In this document: positions 1-10,343 of the stretch, in pieces | How the letters are laid out: the number at the start of each line of letters is the position of its first letter | How positions within the stretch are numbered: position 1 is the stretch's first letter | Source: Erigeron canadensis | Taxonomy: Eukaryota > Streptophyta > Magnoliopsida > Asterales > Asteraceae | Assembly: GCF_010389155.1 (NCBI RefSeq) | Contig: NC_057761.1 | Span: forward strand, 45,060,213 to 45,124,212 | Direction: 5' to 3' | DNA: 64,000 bases | Translations under genes and position numbers: made by a program | Notes under the pieces: generated by a model | What the model was told of the DNA's origin: nothing | Databases searched by the model: none | The model's input: only the letters and a program-made list of their open reading frames with translations

Positions 1-569
1 ACATAACATGATCTTAAACAGTAATCTATTATTAACTAGCTACGAAGCAGGGAACAAATTTAAGATTTTAAAATAAGGGAAGGATTGTAACAGTCTTAAA
101 AAATGAATTGAGATTCAGGAAATGTTAAATGGGCTGAAAGTCTGAAACAAATCATCTGCGATGAGTAGAGTCCTAGATTACCCTGTCACAGTTCATTTTC
201 ATTTAGCTAGATCTAACATCACATATTCACATCATTTTCTATGGCCTACCACTAACCTCATGTTAGGAAAACATTAAACCCATGTTGATACAGTATCACA
301 CATATAGGACTAAAAATAGTCGGAGAATGACTCAATCCATGCCAGAACTAGCAAGTCTGCTATATCGATTTTCAATTTTTGGCTTCTTGGGCTTTTGCAG
401 TTTACATTAGTTATCTATCGAGGATGGCAGACTTTTTGAGGCTCCATGACCATTTTCGGATTGTGCATTAACAACTTCCAATTCAACGAACTCATTGAAT
501 CTTGCATACCATTTATTTTATGTTATGTTCTCCTCTGTATGATCATTACTTGATATTTGTTATTCACAG

Positions 570-1142
570 TTGACTGGTGACATACATGAGGAGGTGCAGA
601 GTCATAACCGAATGCTGGACCGCATGGTACACAATTCACACTCACATATTGCATCAACGTATATAATTTCAGTTTACATTATTACCTATATTTTGCTCCA
701 TTGGGTGCCAATGGTCATCTAACAGGGCAATGGAATGGATTCAGCAAGGGGGATAATGTCAGGAACTATGGATCGGTTCAAGATGGTAAACTTTAAATCC
801 TTTCTTGTCACTCTATCACTATCGTAATATCTTCTGAAAGTGACTTTCAAAGTATCAATCATTTAGGTCTTTGAGAAAAAATCAAGTCGGAGAACATGTA
901 AACTCGTTGCATATTTTGTCCTGTCTTTCATCATCATATACTACTTGTTCAGGTATGGAGTTTTGTTTATTTTTAATTTCATCTATAACACCAATCTCAT
1001 CAGTCTGTTTGGGCGCTATTCTACCATTACTGAGATTTTTCCAGATTTCAAAAGGCTGGAATCAGTTATATACAATGAGTATTTATGGGGTTTTTTTTAT
1101 TTTTTTTATTTTTTTTTTGTAGTTTTTGTATTCAGGCATTAA
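570..1142 (+). CDS. Bet1-like Qc-SNARE, 3' exons only (5' part outside window)
   Basis: Four exons join in frame: 570-626, 726-785, 867-952 and 1136-1142, all with AG/GT borders. The peptide holds HNRMLDRM, then MDSARGIMSGTMDRFK, a basic FEKKSSRR stretch, and about 17 hydrophobic residues ending YYLFR. This is the second half of the SNARE helix plus the C-terminal tail anchor of the plant Bet1-like (BET11/BET12, SFT1-like) group, which acts as Qc-SNARE in ER-Golgi vesicle fusion. The last exon is tiny: AG at 951-952 joined to 1136 gives Arg-His-stop, so the protein ends just after the membrane anchor as in the family. If the 953-1135 intron were retained, a longer hydrophobic T-rich read-through would result. 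The N-terminal half of the SNARE helix is not found in 1-569, so those exons lie upstream. Family call is firm; the exact paralogue is not. Confidence 0.82.
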
Positions 1143-3403
1143 GCGACTTGCCATTTTCTTGATAAATCGTGCACCACTTAAGTTAAAAAATAAAGTAGTT
1201 TTAGAAAGTTGATAGGTACTCAGGATAATTTATAGTGATACATTTACATGTATAGTTTAACGTCAAAGTTTAGTAAGTAGATCCATAATCTTGATATTGA
1301 ATTGATGATTAACCTTTTTTCCAGGTTCCTCATGTATTATATGTATGGTTAGAAGTAGATACAGGAAGCTGCCAGTGATTAATTGTAATTGAGACGGGTA
1401 TCTTTGAGCAGACCTTGCAGAAGCTAGTGATAACCATATTTTGTTTATCATTTACAGAGACTTATAATATGATAGGTGTATAACTGCTTTCACTTGCAAA
1501 ATAAGTTTTGAGTGCCTTGTAATCCAAGATAAATGTCCAAGTCATTTCAGTTGCCCTTAATTCACAGTTGTACATGAAATAGCAAGTCCTGTTTTAGTTA
1601 TCATGAAGTCTTTCAACACATGTACCAAGTCCGTGGTCAGGTGCAGTGCTCAATATGAAAGCCTAAAGATAGATCATATGCAAATACTCGATATAGTAGT
1701 TAACGTTAAATGAAATCAATATTGGTTTAATTAATTTTGTGGCATTGCATATATATTAGTCATACCACATTACTGCTGAATACGTTCTAAAATGGACGAC
1801 TGTCGTGGGGTTGACCAACTGTCAATGCACCTTTGATAGTGTTGTTTAAGTTTTGTTTAGAAACGCGAGGCAAGCTATACTGAGAAGGTTTAAGATCAAA
1901 ATTAAAGAATAACGTCTCTTTGCATTTATAGTCCAGCTCTTTTGGTGTACCAGGTACGTTCCTTTCCCTCAATACGGAATTCCATAAATCCGGAAGATAA
2001 GGCTGAAATATAAGAATGTGAAACTTATTACGTGAACATAAATCTGGTAGGAAGGTTAACGTGCAGTAACTTTTCATTAGAGAGTACAGCCTTGTATAAG
2101 AAATACATGAGCAAGGTTTGTCATACTTGTATTCAGATTTCAGAGGTGTAACATTGTGGACCCAAAAATGTTGGGCGACACACACACACACACACATATA
2201 TATAAAAGCTATCCTATAAGAAAGTGGAAATAAACATGAGATGTTTTGACGACAGACGAAACAAAAACAAAACAAAAAAAAGGAATTGTGAAAGAGCGTG
2301 TCGTATCTGAGAACTTGGATGTCTTGACCATTTCACGCCTAATTTTAATTCAAATAATTTTTTAATCATGATGATTCATGAGAAGTCGGATTTTTTTTAC
2401 AAACACTGTTATCTAGTTGGTCGCACCTCTCAACCCTACTCAACAAGAAATAAGTTGCTAATAATTTTGGAACTGTTCTAAAATATATGCTTTAAAATGT
2501 GCCTAATACATTGACTTGACAAGTACTTAGAAAATATAAATTACCATAAAGAAAAGCTGCATTCATCCACATCACATTATAGCAATTAGCAATCTCGTTT
2601 GTTAAAAACAGATAATTAAGAACTTAACCTGACATCTGACACATTGATTTGGTTCCTAGACAAGTGAAATAAAAATGTTATTGGGCTAGCTTAGTCTTAT
2701 CAACTACATTTTGCTAATCAAGCCCAGAAAGGGAAAACTTATATTACCATTTTAAGCCCAATGATTTGAATATCTATTTATAAAAGTAAAAGTAAAAGGC
2801 TTTGACGTGTAAAAGCAGTTATATTATCGCCGGATAAAGACGTGTAGCTATTTCCGTTTCATCTCTTCGTAGTTCGTACTTTGATATTGACGGGATTGAT
2901 TTTGTTATTGTTGTTGGTGGTAAAAGTAAAAGTATAACTAAAAGTAGAACTAGTTGGTAGTTTTATTCACCTAGACACGTAACACTTCTATTAGAATTAT
3001 AATTTATAACGTTTTATATAGGATCACATCACACAACAAATCCCTAAATAAGGTATGAGGATTTTTTTTTTTTTTACTTTCTATAAAAAATTATATAAAC
3101 TTTCACGTTTGTGTGTAGATTGATTATTGTCTTTTTACCTTCAATCAAAAATTATTTAAACTTTCACGTTTGTAAGTGTGTAAGTATGCTTCGCGTTAAA
3201 AATATCTACTTGTTTACTACTTGCATCATCATCATTATTATTAGTATTATTTGAAATACATAATGAATTAATGATGATAAAGCCAAAACACATTCTTTCT
3301 TAGTCTGTATTATTTTATCCCCCTTTTCTGGAGATACTAAAAAATATAGAAAATGCGCATATTCATATTAACTTGAGCTCCGGACCTAGGACTAGTTACA
3401 CCA
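1143..3403. other. Intergenic, AT-rich
   Basis: Apart from the candidate exon at 1787-2002, no coding region is supported here. There is a (CA)n/(TA)n microsatellite near 2179-2205 and a repeated segment near 3081-3180 in which a TTATNNAAACTTTCACGTTTGT motif occurs twice. No RNA gene was recognised. Confidence 0.5.
1787..2002 (-). other. Possible terminal exon of an unrecognised gene
   Basis: On the minus strand a pyrimidine-rich acceptor (TTATATTTCAG) precedes an open frame of 71 codons ending in TAG at 1787. The peptide has ordinary protein-like composition (LPDLWNSVLRERNVPGTP, then KELDYKCKETLFFNFD) and is not low complexity, unlike the flanking translation. I do not recognise the family and see no matching upstream exon. 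It could be a gene relic or chance. It lies tail-to-tail with the SNARE gene. Confidence 0.25.
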
Positions 3404-3406
3404 TTA

Positions 3407-3585
3407 GGTTGATGACAACGTATGGATTAAAGGCGAGTGGTTGCTGGTCACCACGCGTGGAACACCGGCGCCAACAGGTTTCCACCCACGGGTGGTTGAG
3501 TTTGAGTGGAAGTTCCACCCATTTGGAAGCTGCGTGAAAAGTGACCGTTGAGACCACAACGGCTAGTTTTTTTGAAACTGATGAA

Positions 3586-3616
<31 letters not shown>

Positions 3617-5414
3617 GATAGACACAAAACGGCTATATATCTATTTTCTCTCCACCCTTATTCTCTATCTTTTTCATCCGTTTTTCTTCACCAACATCTC
3701 AAAACAAACTCAAATGGATCCTAGATCAACCAAACGTATTGCCAAGAACATGCGAGCAAGAAACCAACCCGTTCCAAACAAACCTGTTCGAGGTCGTGTT
3801 CTAAACCAACCCCAAAATCCTCCACCACGTATGGCCGATACAGCCGTGTACAGACTACGTATGGCCGATCCATCGGAAATTTTCTACAACTCCCAACCAG
3901 TGCCGCAATCTTCTCAAATGTATGAGGTGGCCGACCTTGAGCCGGTTTGGACTCCCCGTGAACCTCAACCCATTTTAGATGACGAAGACGATTATGTAGA
4001 TGAAGCCATCTCGGAGACACAACTTGATGAAGAAGAAGAAGAAGAAGAAGTGGAAGTCGAAGACGAAGTGGAGCCGGTATGTGTCCAGGCTAAGAATGTG
4101 AATCGAAAATATTGGGACAAATTAGAGGAGGAAGCATTGGCCAAATCTTAGATCAAAGTATCGGTTGATAAACAGTCGGGGACCGTCAAACGAAGAAGGG
4201 ATTTTGGAGGCGAATCGTTAAGCATTATGCAAGCCTTATGCCGAAAGCCCCGCAAACGAAGGATCAGTTGAACTCTAAATGGAATGCTATGCATCCCCTA
4301 ATCCAAGGATTTAATGGTTATTATATTCAAGCGGTATTTATCTCCCTGTTTATACGTATATATTCAAGAGAAAATTGTTCAAATTTAAAGTTTATATATG
4401 TAGAAAATTGTTCAAATTTAAAGTTTATATATGTATGTATGTGCTCAGTTTTCTGTTTTTTTTTTGTTGTTGTATTGCTTTCTGTTATATGTTGTATGTA
4501 TATATGTTTTATGTATATTGAATTCGATGTTTATTATAGGTGCTTATGAAACAAAGCGGGTGTAACGACCTTAATATCCGACAGAAGGCGTGTGATGATT
4601 TTGAAAAACAATACAAGAAACCATTCAACCATTTTAAGGCATGGGATATTGTCAAAGAACAACCAAAGTGGTTGCAACAACCTTTGATTGGTCAACACCC
4701 TGCAGAATCATCGACTTCAAGTAAGAAAAGGAAGTCATCAGATTCTCCCTATGCAAATCCTAACGTCCAATATGAGGATTTGGTTTTCGACGTTCCATTA
4801 CCGTGTCTAAATGAGGATCCTGCTCCATCCGTTCCATCAAGGCAATCCAGGGGTAAGAAGAAGGCGGGAAATGAAGATTCAAGTCGAAGTTCATTGCGTG
4901 ATACGTTGTCAAGTTACACGACAGAAAAGCGAAGTCTACTGAAGGAAAGATGCGAGGTTCAACAGAAGAAAGACGATGAGTATTTCAAATTTCTTCAGAG
5001 CGAAGAGTACAACTGTGACATGAGGTTCGTTATGGATCCTCACGAGCATATCAACGATCCGGCATTCAAAGAGTTCATCATCGGCCGCAAGCGCGAGTTA
5101 TGTGCAAAACACGGGTGGCTGTGTAGTTTGTAGGTTTATGTTATGTTATGATCGAAGTTTATGTGTGTTTTTAACGTTTATTGTCGTAATCGAACTTTAT
5201 TTATGTGATGTTTATGTTTTTAATCTTAAGTGCTTTAATATATGTTTAAATATATGTTTTAATTTATATAAAATAAAAAAAATATTATTGTAAGTGGTGA
5301 CAATGCCAACAAAATTTGGGTGAATGGTGAGTGAGTGGTGGATTTGAGGTGACGTAATGTGATTGGTTGAAAGTGAGTGTGAGTGAGTGGTGAATGAAGG
5401 GGATGTCATCACCC
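3407..5414 (+). mobile_element. PIF/Harbinger-type DNA transposon carrying only an ORF1-like gene
   Basis: The 2,008-bp element is bounded by TTA on both sides (3404-3406 and 5415-5417), the target duplication typical of PIF/Harbinger. The ends are short inverted repeats: GGTTGATGACAAC at 3407-3419 pairs with the reverse complement of 5402-5414 (GGGTGATGACATC), 11 of 13 matching. Inside are a (TA)n tract (about 3589-3616), a promoter-like stretch and one Myb/SANT-like gene. No DDE transposase ORF is present, so the element is non-autonomous. The subterminal regions are rich in GTGG/CACC motifs (GAGTGGTTG, CCACCCACGGGTGG; GAGTGAGTGGTG on the right), which may serve as transposase binding sites. 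Confidence 0.8.
3714..5133 (+). pseudogene. Harbinger-associated Myb/SANT-like protein (ORF1 type), disrupted
   Basis: Three open stretches form one degraded gene: 3714-4151, about 4210-4338, and 4540-5133, the last after a plausible intron ending in TTATAG at 4539. Piece 1 has an Arg/Pro-rich N terminus, an acidic run (EEEEEEEVEVEDEVE) and the start of a Myb/SANT-like domain (KYWDKLEEEALAKS). Piece 2 continues it (DQLNSKWNAMHPLIQGFNGYY). Piece 3 (KQSGCNDLNIRQKACDDFEK, then PFNHFKAWDIVKEQPKW) and a Lys/Ser-rich C-terminal part complete the family pattern, often annotated 'glutathione S-transferase T3-like' or 'NAM-associated C-terminal'. Two lesions are visible. A TAG at 4149 sits where the family has the second conserved Trp. 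A 1-nt shift near 4200-4206 follows. In Harbinger elements such a protein assists the transposase in nuclear entry and end binding; here it is probably non-functional. Confidence 0.72.
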
Positions 5415-5417
5415 TTA

Positions 5418-6779
5418 GACTCGCCTAAAGACTCCTTAGTAAGGAGCTCCATTTATGCATTACTAAATTGTTCAAACCCCTATTTGTATATGTTTGATTA
5501 TTCATTTATTTGAACATGTTTGGACTCTATAAATTTTTCTAAATTATAGACATATTAGATGGGCTAAGCTTATATTAATTTAATGAATTAACTAGTTTTT
5601 TGCTTCAAATTTTGAAAACTTAAAATTTACTATCTTTAACTTCTAATGATTTGGCTCTAGATATCTTTGAGAAGCACATTAAGCAATTACAGAACCACCT
5701 GAATTACATTTTGGTCCGATTCGATTCGCTTTATATATGATTAGTTTCGAAATAGGTTTGCTATATTATTATTATTCTATTTAAAGATGTTGTTCATGGT
5801 GATAAAATCAAAGTCAAACAAGTTTGTCATCGTTTAGGAGTTACGAGTAGTATCAAAGCAAACTATAAATAGGATAACATATTACATTACATTTACAGTC
5901 ATTTTTCGACTTAAGATTTCACGAATTATTTTTCATCAGTCTTTCTTTACAAATTTATAAACTTTTTTAACAAAAAAATTAAAAACTTCTAACCATATTT
6001 GCATATTATAATTTTCTTAGTGAAGTTGATCATCACCAAACTGCAGGTCCATGAAAAAAACTAGTTGGTTGCAAACTAACTCATCACTTCTAAACTGTAT
6101 GATTACCAAACCAGTATAATTTTTATTGAACTTGTTTGCCACATTATCTTTTTATGAGTCATACAAGTTGCATTTTTGCCATGTATTAATATTCAAATAT
6201 GTATGTATAATTACTATACCGATAAAACTACTTCATCATATTTGAGTACATTTTTTTTTTAAAATCAAATGGTTTTAGTAAAAAAAAATTTGATTGAATT
6301 ATACTAGTAGAGTATTTTTATTGCGTATATAATTTACATGGACGGCCCACTTGGTGAATTATTCTTAGTTATGAGATCCAAAGTCCAACCGGCCTCAATT
6401 GTTACATAATAATAATGGTTATTAATAATTATTGTATTTGTTTTTTAAGATGCATCCCCCTTCACCAAAGCCTGCATCACTTTTTAGATTAAATTAGGTG
6501 TCTCCTCCTATGTGCCAAATCACATACTTTACATAGCCACTTGGAATTTAAGTCATATACATAAATAAAGCTAGACGGATATCCGTATAATACGGTAGCT
6601 TGAACTATTAAATCCGGCTAATGACGATGATTCCCATTATTGATAGTAGTGTTTTTGATGTCCATACAGGATGAGATGATGAGAATCCAGTGTGGTTTTA
6701 GAGACATGGTGTGCTTTGTAACTTTTTTTTTTATTCCTCCAATCCACCACTTAAATTAAAAGGCATTCATGCATTCTAA
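5418..6779. other. Intergenic, no gene seen
   Basis: AT-rich sequence with homopolymer runs. I see no supported coding region, RNA gene or clear terminal repeats. Confidence 0.5.
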
Positions 6780-7256
6780 GGGTATGTTTGGCACAAAAGC
6801 TTGAAGTAGAGACTGTAGTTAAGGGCTTGGGGCTGGAGCTTGACGTTGGGGCTAGGGGTTGGGGCTTCTTTTTCAACTATCTTCTTACGAGCTTTTATTT
6901 TAAAGATCTTTTGGGGCTTTTAGGAGTTTTTCGGGGCTGGGGCTTTTGATTTCTTATGTATCACCAAACAGGGCCATAATTTTCAAATGAGCTTATTTTT
7001 AAAAGCTATGGGCTTTTAAGCCCTTAAAAGCCCCTAAAAACCCCTTGCCAGATGGATGAAGATTCCCTCAAGTTGAAAACAACTTGAGGAGTCAAGTTAG
7101 AGAGATCATGACCTTTGATTTATTATCAAGGGCTAAAATTCAAAGATGATTATTGAATCTTGACCCTTAATTTTAATCAAAGGGTCAATAATTTTCTAAC
7201 TTGACTCAAGTTAAGGGCTTAACTTGAGGGAATCCCACTGCTTGCCAAATAGTCCC
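6780..7256. mobile_element. Tourist/Harbinger-like MITE, carrier of a nested MITE
   Basis: The left end GGGTATGTTTGGCA (6780-6793) matches the reverse complement of the right end (GGGACTATTTGGCA, ending 7256) at 11 of 14 positions. Flanks are TAA on the left and TAG on the right, one base off a perfect 3-bp duplication. The interior left half is rich in GGGGCTT/AAGCCCC words. The element is interrupted at 7050 by a second element (7051-7240). Confidence 0.55.
7051..7240. mobile_element. MITE nested inside the 6780-7256 MITE
   Basis: A perfect 14-bp inverted repeat lies near the ends: GATTCCCTCAAGTT at 7061-7074 and AACTTGAGGGAATC at 7221-7234. A direct repeat CTTGCCA brackets the insert (7044-7050 and 7241-7247), as expected of a target duplication. 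There is no coding capacity. A diverged relative of the internal and right part lies at about 16091-16230. Confidence 0.6.
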
Positions 7257-7607
7257 TAGATAGTATAGTAGTTATAGATATATGACAAGTTTGAGTTATA
7301 TATTTCTATTAACAACAAGCGAAATAAGATTGGACAAATCGTAGTAAAGAGAGTTTGAAGAAAAACAAGCAAAAAATCTCGATATAGTTGGTATAGTTAT
7401 TTGTCACATCATTCTACAATTTTCTTAACATAAATTGTTTGGGATAATCATTGATCTAGCAATATTCAAATATATCCAGCAATCAAGCAATTGTCAATTC
7501 ACAATTTTGTTTGTCTTTAAAGAAAAATAACATCGATCTTTTACTACATTTTTTATAGCGAAAATATCTTATCTACTTTTGACTCATCAATCTATTTATT
7601 ATTATTA

Positions 7608-7862
7608 CTCCATCCGTCCCAATTTAAATGTCATAGTTTGACATTTTGGGTCTTTCGTGCTTAACTTTGACCGTCAATATTTTTGTTTGTGTTATATAAT
7701 ATTTGATATAATATATATGATTGGATAGGGTTTTAAATGTATTTTACATTGATATGATTTTCATCAAGTAATATATAACATAAACAAAATTATTTACGGT
7801 CAAAGTTATGAAAGAAAGACTTGACAAGTCAAAATAGGACATTTAAATTGGGACGGAGGGAA
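7608..7862. mobile_element. Stowaway MITE (Tc1/mariner)
   Basis: The left end CTCCATCCGTCCC (7608-7620) pairs with GGGACGGAGGGAA at the right end (7850-7862). Both sides carry TA (7606-7607 and 7863-7864). The end motif and TA duplication are the Stowaway signature. The 255-bp element is largely palindromic (ACTTTGACCGTCAATATTTTTG on the left mirrored by AAATTATTTACGGTCAAAGT on the right). A degraded relative sits in an intron of the CSL gene at about 53021-53242. Confidence 0.88.
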
Positions 7863-7864
7863 TA

Positions 7865-10343
7865 TTTTTTTTAAATACAGATAAGGTTATAAGTAAACAT
7901 AAAATTTGTTGAACAATTCGTGAACTTTTTGAAGAAAAATCTGTTTATGTTTATTTGTATCAAATAACTTTTCTATTAAATAGTTACAACTTACAAGTAT
8001 ATATAAAAAAACGAATAAAAAAGTGAAAGTTGATTGAGCATCTAAAATTTGGGAAAACAGATTCTTGTTCACCTGGAAGTTATGATAGATTTCCTCCTGT
8101 ATATTATATTTAATTCCATCATACATACCCCTTGGAACCAAACTGTACAACTATATATAACTTTTAGTTAATTATTATTACAAGTGGAATTAATATTTTC
8201 ATTTTAAAATAGTGCATAGACCAATAAAGAAACATTTCGTGTAAGACCTCTTAGATTTTGATCTAGATTTTTGATATAATTTGCATAGAGTACATGCAGA
8301 TGTTGGATTTTATGTGGGATCCACACATAACTTCCGGAGAAACATCTTTCAAATAAATAAACCATATAAAATAAAAATGAGTGATGTGTTAGTTAAAAAT
8401 ATATTTGAATCACATGTACTACAATCATATGCTTCTGTTTTAGATTTAATTAATGTTATCTTTCAGAAGAAGTTTTTATTAGAAAATATCATTCTTTTTA
8501 AGGTGAGAAATTAAAAACCCAAGGTACATGGATATTCATAAATAAATCGTTCATTAATGTGGTTGAATATACAAATTTAATCCTAAAATGACACAAATTG
8601 TTTAGTAATAATTGCAAGTAAGCAAGGGTAAAGTGCAAATCATGGTAAGAATTCTGCTCTTTAATCAGCCTCCGTAACCTTACACATGCAAGTCACATGA
8701 TAAATATTTTATGAGCATAACTTAGAGTTTAGCCAAGTCATCCGTTACCCTTAGAAATCAAGTGACTTTTCTTATGAACCAAGCGACACCCTTAATTTGA
8801 ATACTTCCATTGTTCGAACATAACCGACAGTCAAACTTGATATTTCAAATTGTAAACACTTAATTTCAATTCCTTATATATCGTATACACCAAGAAGAAA
8901 AGATGATCTTTTTTGTTTTTAATGACCGGTGTTTTTGTTGGGAAGTAATTCCAAAATGAAAAACCACATATGATAATGACTCAAAAATACAATACAATGA
9001 ATCCCACCTTATTTGACAATGACAATAAAGACAAAATGATATCATACAAATGTTGACGTGTTCAGAAAGGTGACCATCAACAATAGTCTTAAAGTAGCCT
9101 TTATACATTGAAGGTGGCTTAGATATGGACGGACTATTTTGATATTTTCATTTTTTCAAGTTATCAAATTTGGTGGGCCTTTTGAAACATATACATTCCT
9201 CCCTTCATACGTACTCAAATTCATGCATGATTCTCGTCCCATATTATTATTATCATCAAAAACAAGCACTTCTTTTAGACCCATTCCATCACTCCTTATT
9301 CTTCTAACCAAATTTTCAACTTGTAAAAAAGTTTGTCAAAAGTTTGAATATGTTCAAAACATGTCGTTGATTCTACACCAACAATTTGATTTACTTGCAA
9401 AGCGTACTATATTGTTGTGTATAGAATAAATATGTGTATCCACGTTAGTTTCTATATATCATGAAACACGACAAATATATAGCTTGAATCTACGTGTGGT
9501 CATGACTATGTAACTTTAAATTATCTATAAATATAAAGTTGTCCTCTAATGTTTTATATAACAAATTAGAAAACTTTACAACACCACCTTAAATTGTTTT
9601 CCATTTGAGAATACTAAGTACACCCCCAAAATAATGTTTGCTAACTTTATGTTCATACGATTGACAATAATTTCTAGTAATTTTGATTTGTTATAAGACA
9701 ACTATACCCTAAGTCGGTAAAAGTGAAAATTATACAAAGAGTAATGTAACTTTGGATTGTTAGAATTTACTTTGTTGATGTTTACTAAAAGACTATTTAA
9801 GATAGTTAAGAAATGTTTAGACTTAAATTGATATAAATAAATAATAGCACGTTACCAGGTGTAATGCGGCGCCGGTGGTGGCATAACGGTAGATAAGGCG
9901 TCAAGTGGTATTGATAATTGACGTAAAAGTAATTGATATAAAGATTAATGGGTATATTTTGAAAAAATAAAAAATTGATAGTATAATATAATCATTAATA
10001 TTAAGGTGGTAGTGCATATGAAAATATATTAAGGGATTTTAAGTGAAAATATTACATATTTTACAATACTTACAAAAATAAAGTGTTATTTTTTATAATA
10101 TAATATAGATAGATCATTTACCAAAATAACCTTACAGATAACTTAATTATTAATTTTGAGGGACAAAAAAAATATTTTACAAATTAATAGTTGAAGTAAT
10201 TCAGCATGAACAAATTTTATAAGGATATATAAATATTACATATCAAATAGACCTGCAACGGTAAACAAAATGAGAAAAGAAAAAGAAAATCTTTCTATTC
10301 TTGGTTAGAGTTGTTAGTAACACATTTTGACTTTGACTAAAAG
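7865..10343. other. Intergenic, downstream of the ethylene receptor
   Basis: No coding region is supported; short open frames around 7887-8150, 8281-8514 and 9139-9429 have no recognisable domain. A GC-richer island at about 9859-9920 (GCGGCGCCGGTGGTGG) resembles, in reverse orientation, stretches at about 13980-14050 and 23320-23400, suggesting a dispersed repeat. Confidence 0.45.

Noticed and set aside
7887..9429. Several open frames of 77-96 codons in the receptor 3' flank
   Set aside because: Composition matches translated AT-rich intergenic DNA; no motifs and no splice context.
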